From contig JAGOOC010000002.1 of NCBI GenBank assembly GCA_017992695.1, positions 83,460-147,459 on the forward strand: a stretch of DNA of 64,000 bases, in the 5' to 3' direction. Positions 61,247-64,000 of the stretch are shown in pieces. The notes under the pieces were generated by a model. The model was not told the DNA's origin. It made no database searches and saw nothing but the letters and a program-made list of their open reading frames with translations. Every line of letters begins with the position of its first letter. Position 1 is the stretch's first letter. Origin of the DNA: Bacteroides sp. Lineage in GTDB: Bacteria > Bacteroidota > Bacteroidia > Bacteroidales > Bacteroidaceae. The translations under genes were made by a program, and so were the position numbers.

Positions 61247-61546
61247 ATGTTGAAACACATTGTATTATTTAAGTTGAAAAGCGAGATTTCGGCAACCGAC
61301 AAGCTCTCCGTGATGAATCAGTTTAAGCAGGCCATCGAAGCACTTCCTACTACGATATCGATTATTCGTCGTATTGAAGTGGGGCTGAACATGAATCCGG
61401 CCGAAACGTGGGACATTGCGCTGTATAGCGAATTCGACTCGCTCGACGATTTGAAAACCTATGCTGCACACCCCGATCACGTAGCTGCTGCCAAGATACT
61501 AGCCGATGTGAAAGAGAGTCGTTCGTGTGTGGACTACGAATATTAA
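61247..61546 (+). CDS. Dabb-family stress-responsive alpha-beta barrel protein
   Basis: The 99-residue protein matches the Dabb domain (PF07876): MLKHIVLFKLK opening, IRRIEVGLNMNP, and a closing AAHPDHVAAAKILADVKESR. Such dimeric barrels act as small-molecule-binding or ring-cleaving proteins; the function here is unknown. The ATG at 61247 is chosen because the upstream frame is over the promoter. It precedes dsbD by 54 bp. Confidence 0.9.
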   Translation: MLKHIVLFKLKSEISATDKLSVMNQFKQAIEALPTTISIIRRIEVGLNMNPAETWDIALYSEFDSLDDLKTYAAHPDHVAAAKILADVKESRSCVDYEY

Positions 61547-61600
61547 ACGCGATAATAAATAAATTAAATAACCATCTCCATTTTTTTAAAAATCCCATTC

Positions 61601-63625
61601 ATGAGAAAAATATACTCACTACTGTTCGTGTTATTCGTTGCTGTTGCCGTGCAGGCGCAGATACAAGATCCGGTACAGTTTAAAACAGCACTGAAAACCC
61701 TGTCGGATACAGAAGCAGAGATTGTATTTACCGCCACCATTGATGACGGATGGCACGTTTATTCGACCAACTTGGGCGATGGCGGACCCATTTCGGCTAC
61801 GTTCAATACCGACAAGATGACCGGAGCTCAAGTCGTAGGCAAACTAAAGCCCGTGGGCAAGGAGATTGCAGCGTTCGATAAACTGTTTGAAATGCAGGTG
61901 CGCTACTTTGAGAATAGCGCCACCTTTGTGCAGAAAATAAAGTTTACTGCTGCTACTTACCACGTAGAAGGCTACCTTGAATACGGTGCTTGCGACGACC
62001 AAAGCTGCCTGCCCCCTACGCAGGTTCCCTTTACCTATTCAGGAAAAACAACGCTTAGTGCAGCAGCAGCAACCACCGCTACTCCAAGCGCTGAAGCCGT
62101 TGCTGCCAATGCCGAGGCCAATCAAGAAGAGACACTGATTGCCAATATAGACTCCGTAGTAACGGCCCAAGCACCGGTTTCGGCCGATATCCTTTGGACA
62201 CCTGTTATCAACGAGCTTCAAGCCTTTGGTGGAGAGCATTCAGCCGAAAACATGTCGTGGATCTACATTTTCATCACCGGTTTCTTGGGCGGATTGATCG
62301 CCCTCTTTACCCCTTGTGTGTGGCCTATCATCCCCATGACGGTTAGCTTCTTCCTGAAACGCAGCAAAGACAAAAAGAAAGGCATTCGTGATGCGTGGAC
62401 CTATGGCGCTTCGATCGTAGTCATCTACGTGAGCTTGGGGCTGATCATCACCGGAGTGTTTGGCGCAAGTGCCCTCAATGCTCTGTCCACCAATGCCATA
62501 TTCAATGTACTCTTCTGTTTGATGCTGATCGTTTTTGCCGCTTCTTTCTTTGGCGCGTTTGAAATTACCCTGCCCTCGAAGTGGAGCAATGCGGTAGATA
62601 GCAAAGCCGAAAAAACCAGTGGGCTCCTCAGCATCTTCCTGATGGCCTTTACCCTGGCGTTGGTGTCATTCTCGTGTACCGGTCCCATCATCGGATTCCT
62701 CTTGGTGCAAGTCTCTACCACAGGTGGCAGCATCATTGCCCCGGCTATCGGTATGCTTGGCTTTGCCATTGCACTTGCCCTGCCCTTTACGCTCTTTGCA
62801 CTCTTCCCATCGTGGTTGAAAACAATGCCCAAATCGGGTGGTTGGATGAATGTAATCAAGGTAACCCTTGGTTTCCTCGAGTTGGCCTTTGCCTTGAAGT
62901 TTCTTTCGGTGGCCGACCTCGCTTACGGCTGGGGTATCCTCGATCGCGAAACCTTTTTAGCCCTGTGGATTGTGATCTTTGCACTACTAGGCTTCTACCT
63001 GCTGGGTAAAATTAAGTTCCCACACGATGACGACGATACCAAGGTAAGCGTTTCTCGTTTCTTCATGGCACTCGTGTCACTGGCCTTTGCGGTGTATATG
63101 GTTCCCGGTTTGTGGGGTGCTCCGTTGAAAGCGGTGAGTGCATTTGCTCCACCCATGAAAACCCAAGACTTCAACCTTTATGATAGCGAAGTACGCTCCA
63201 AGTTCGACGATTACGACTTGGGTATGGCGTACGCCCGTCAGCACAACAAGCCCGTGATGATCGACTTTACCGGCTACGGCTGTGTGAACTGTCGCAAAAT
63301 GGAGGCTGCCGTATGGACCGACCCCAAAGTAAGCAGCATCATCAACGACGACTATGTGCTCATTACCCTGTATGTAGACGATAAAACGCCGCTCCCCGAG
63401 CACGTGAAAATCGACGAGAACGGAACCGAGCGCACACTTCGCACCATAGGCGATAAGTGGAGCTACCTGCAACGCATTAAGTTTGGAGCCAACGCGCAGC
63501 CTTACTATGTACTCGTTGACAACGAGGGCAAGCCGCTCAATAAGTCGTATGCGTACGATGAAGATATTCCGAAATACATTGAATTCTTGCAAACGGGATT
63601 GACGAATTTCAGGAAGCAGAAGTAA
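61601..63625 (+). CDS. DsbD-family thiol:disulfide interchange protein
   Basis: The 674-residue protein has a signal peptide, an N-terminal DsbD-alpha-like domain with GACDDQSC (residues 128-135), a block of about eight membrane helices (FTPCVWPIIPMT and SCTGPIIGFLL carry the redox cysteines), and a C-terminal thioredoxin domain with GYGCVNCRK near residue 560. It moves electrons from cytoplasmic thioredoxin to periplasmic partners. A terminator follows 17 bp after the stop. Confidence 0.94.
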   Translation: MRKIYSLLFVLFVAVAVQAQIQDPVQFKTALKTLSDTEAEIVFTATIDDGWHVYSTNLGDGGPISATFNTDKMTGAQVVGKLKPVGKEIAAFDKLFEMQVRYFENSATFVQKIKFTAATYHVEGYLEYGACDDQSCLPPTQVPFTYSGKTTLSAAAATTATPSAEAVAANAEANQEETLIANIDSVVTAQAPVSADILWTPVINELQAFGGEHSAENMSWIYIFITGFLGGLIALFTPCVWPIIPMTVSFFLKRSKDKKKGIRDAWTYGASIVVIYVSLGLIITGVFGASALNALSTNAIFNVLFCLMLIVFAASFFGAFEITLPSKWSNAVDSKAEKTSGLLSIFLMAFTLALVSFSCTGPIIGFLLVQVSTTGGSIIAPAIGMLGFAIALALPFTLFALFPSWLKTMPKSGGWMNVIKVTLGFLELAFALKFLSVADLAYGWGILDRETFLALWIVIFALLGFYLLGKIKFPHDDDDTKVSVSRFFMALVSLAFAVYMVPGLWGAPLKAVSAFAPPMKTQDFNLYDSEVRSKFDDYDLGMAYARQHNKPVMIDFTGYGCVNCRKMEAAVWTDPKVSSIINDDYVLITLYVDDKTPLPEHVKIDENGTERTLRTIGDKWSYLQRIKFGANAQPYYVLVDNEGKPLNKSYAYDEDIPKYIEFLQTGLTNFRKQK

Positions 63626-63642
63626 GGAAGACGGTATACAAG

Positions 63643-63695
63643 ATCCCGCATACGTTTATAGCTAAAGAGCTGTAAATGTATGCGGGATTTCTTTT
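63643..63695 (+). terminator. Rho-independent terminator of dsbD
   Basis: ATCCCGCATAC...TAGC pairs with GCTG...GTATGCGGGAT over about 20 bp with small mismatches, followed by TTCTTTT. Confidence 0.8.
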
Positions 63696-63711
63696 ATTAT
63701 TTGCTGATTAG

Positions 63712-63888
63712 AACATTCAGGAGATGTATGATGTCACTATCTCTCACAATACGCTGAGTGAAATCATCGAGCGTATCGTTCCCAAGGTCAAAGAGTGGCA
63801 AAGTCGCCCGTTAGACTCCATGTATACTATTGTCTGGCTTGATGCCATGCATTATAAAGGGTTCAATATTTATATAGTCACCATATAA
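63712..63888 (+). pseudogene. IS256-family transposase fragment
   Basis: A short frame translates to MYDVTISHNTLSEIIERI with PKVKEWQSRPLDSMYTIVWLDAMH, the conserved region around the first DDE-type aspartate of IS256 transposases (consensus WQNRPL..vYp.v..Da.h). It has a TAG stop upstream at 63709-63711 and a TAA at 63886-63888, with no start-to-end transposase, so it is a truncated remnant. Confidence 0.85.
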
Positions 63889-63910
63889 GTTAAACTGTGC
63901 CATAAAGTAT

Positions 63911-64000
63911 TTAAATTGATGATAAGAACTTCACAAAAGGCACTATATCACTTTCCACACTCGCTTTTTCGAGAGCAACCATATATTCGTCCCGTCTTTC
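63911..64000 (-). CDS. Fic-family protein, C-terminal end, partial
   Basis: The minus-strand frame reads ERRDEYMVALEKASVESDI then VPFVKFLSSI and a TAA at 63911-63913, which is the typical end of Fic-domain proteins (R..Y..ALE.AS...DI.PF..F). The Fic motif itself lies outside the window. Fic enzymes AMPylate proteins, often as toxins; here only the tail is visible. Confidence 0.7.
   Translation of the reverse strand, partial: ERRDEYMVALEKASVESDIVPFVKFLSSI

Overview
The window is a chromosomal segment of a member of the Bacteroidales, probably Bacteroides or a close relative. Three things point there. Many genes have the Bacteroidota promoter (a -7 box TAnnTTTG, several with TTTG or TTG 18-20 bp upstream). 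The gene set is typical of the group: a MurF-alanine racemase fusion, a Rho with a long disordered insert, RNase Y next to ZapA, a DUF5020 protein, a GSCFA protein, a KamA-like protein and a histone H1-like Hc1 protein. The tmRNA tag ends in ALAA.

Layout. 1-5.2 kb: start of the NAD(P)H-hydrate epimerase gene (runs off the left edge), then a co-directional hpt-adk-obgE-pgeF-B3/4-M23 cluster. 5.2-13 kb: a lactonase lipoprotein, tmRNA, DNA polymerase IV, a 45-codon small gene, and an operon of a YfcC-type carrier with a large transglutaminase lipoprotein. 13-18 kb: cutC, rny, a candidate structured RNA, zapA and a coiled-coil partner, a phased 23-bp repeat, a nucleosidase, tRNA-Trp and an ArsC/Spx-like gene. 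18-20.3 kb is an accessory patch: three IS66-type transposase remnants and an AT-rich lipoprotein/membrane-protein pair of unknown function. 20.4-39 kb is mostly housekeeping: DNA glycosylase, purine permease, TatAC, MurF-Alr, GSCFA, KamA-like, Hc1, RluF, a potassium channel, a lytic transglycosylase, SDR proteins, FKBP and a lipocalin.

39.2-48.9 kb is the main accessory locus. It holds a complete four-gene condensin-like operon in the order jetA-jetB-jetC-jetD (Wadjet / MksFEBG type, anti-plasmid defence), read on the minus strand, with a previously unlisted 52-codon ORF directly downstream of jetD. Upstream on the same strand lie a VOC-helix-turn-helix fusion protein and a Schlafen/AlbA-type ATPase, so the stretch looks like a small defence island.

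49-63.6 kb returns to core functions: tRNA-His, ffh-folD-capA operon, a MATE exporter, a sulfatase, rho, an EFR1-type ferredoxin, udk-mltF, a Dabb protein and DsbD. The right edge holds a truncated IS256-type transposase and the C-terminus of a Fic-domain protein, the start of another accessory patch.

The best candidates for something new are the small ORF attached to the Wadjet operon, the VOC-HTH fusion beside it, a promoter-terminator bounded small RNA at about 37.74-37.81 kb, and the lipoprotein/membrane pair at 19.1-20.3 kb.
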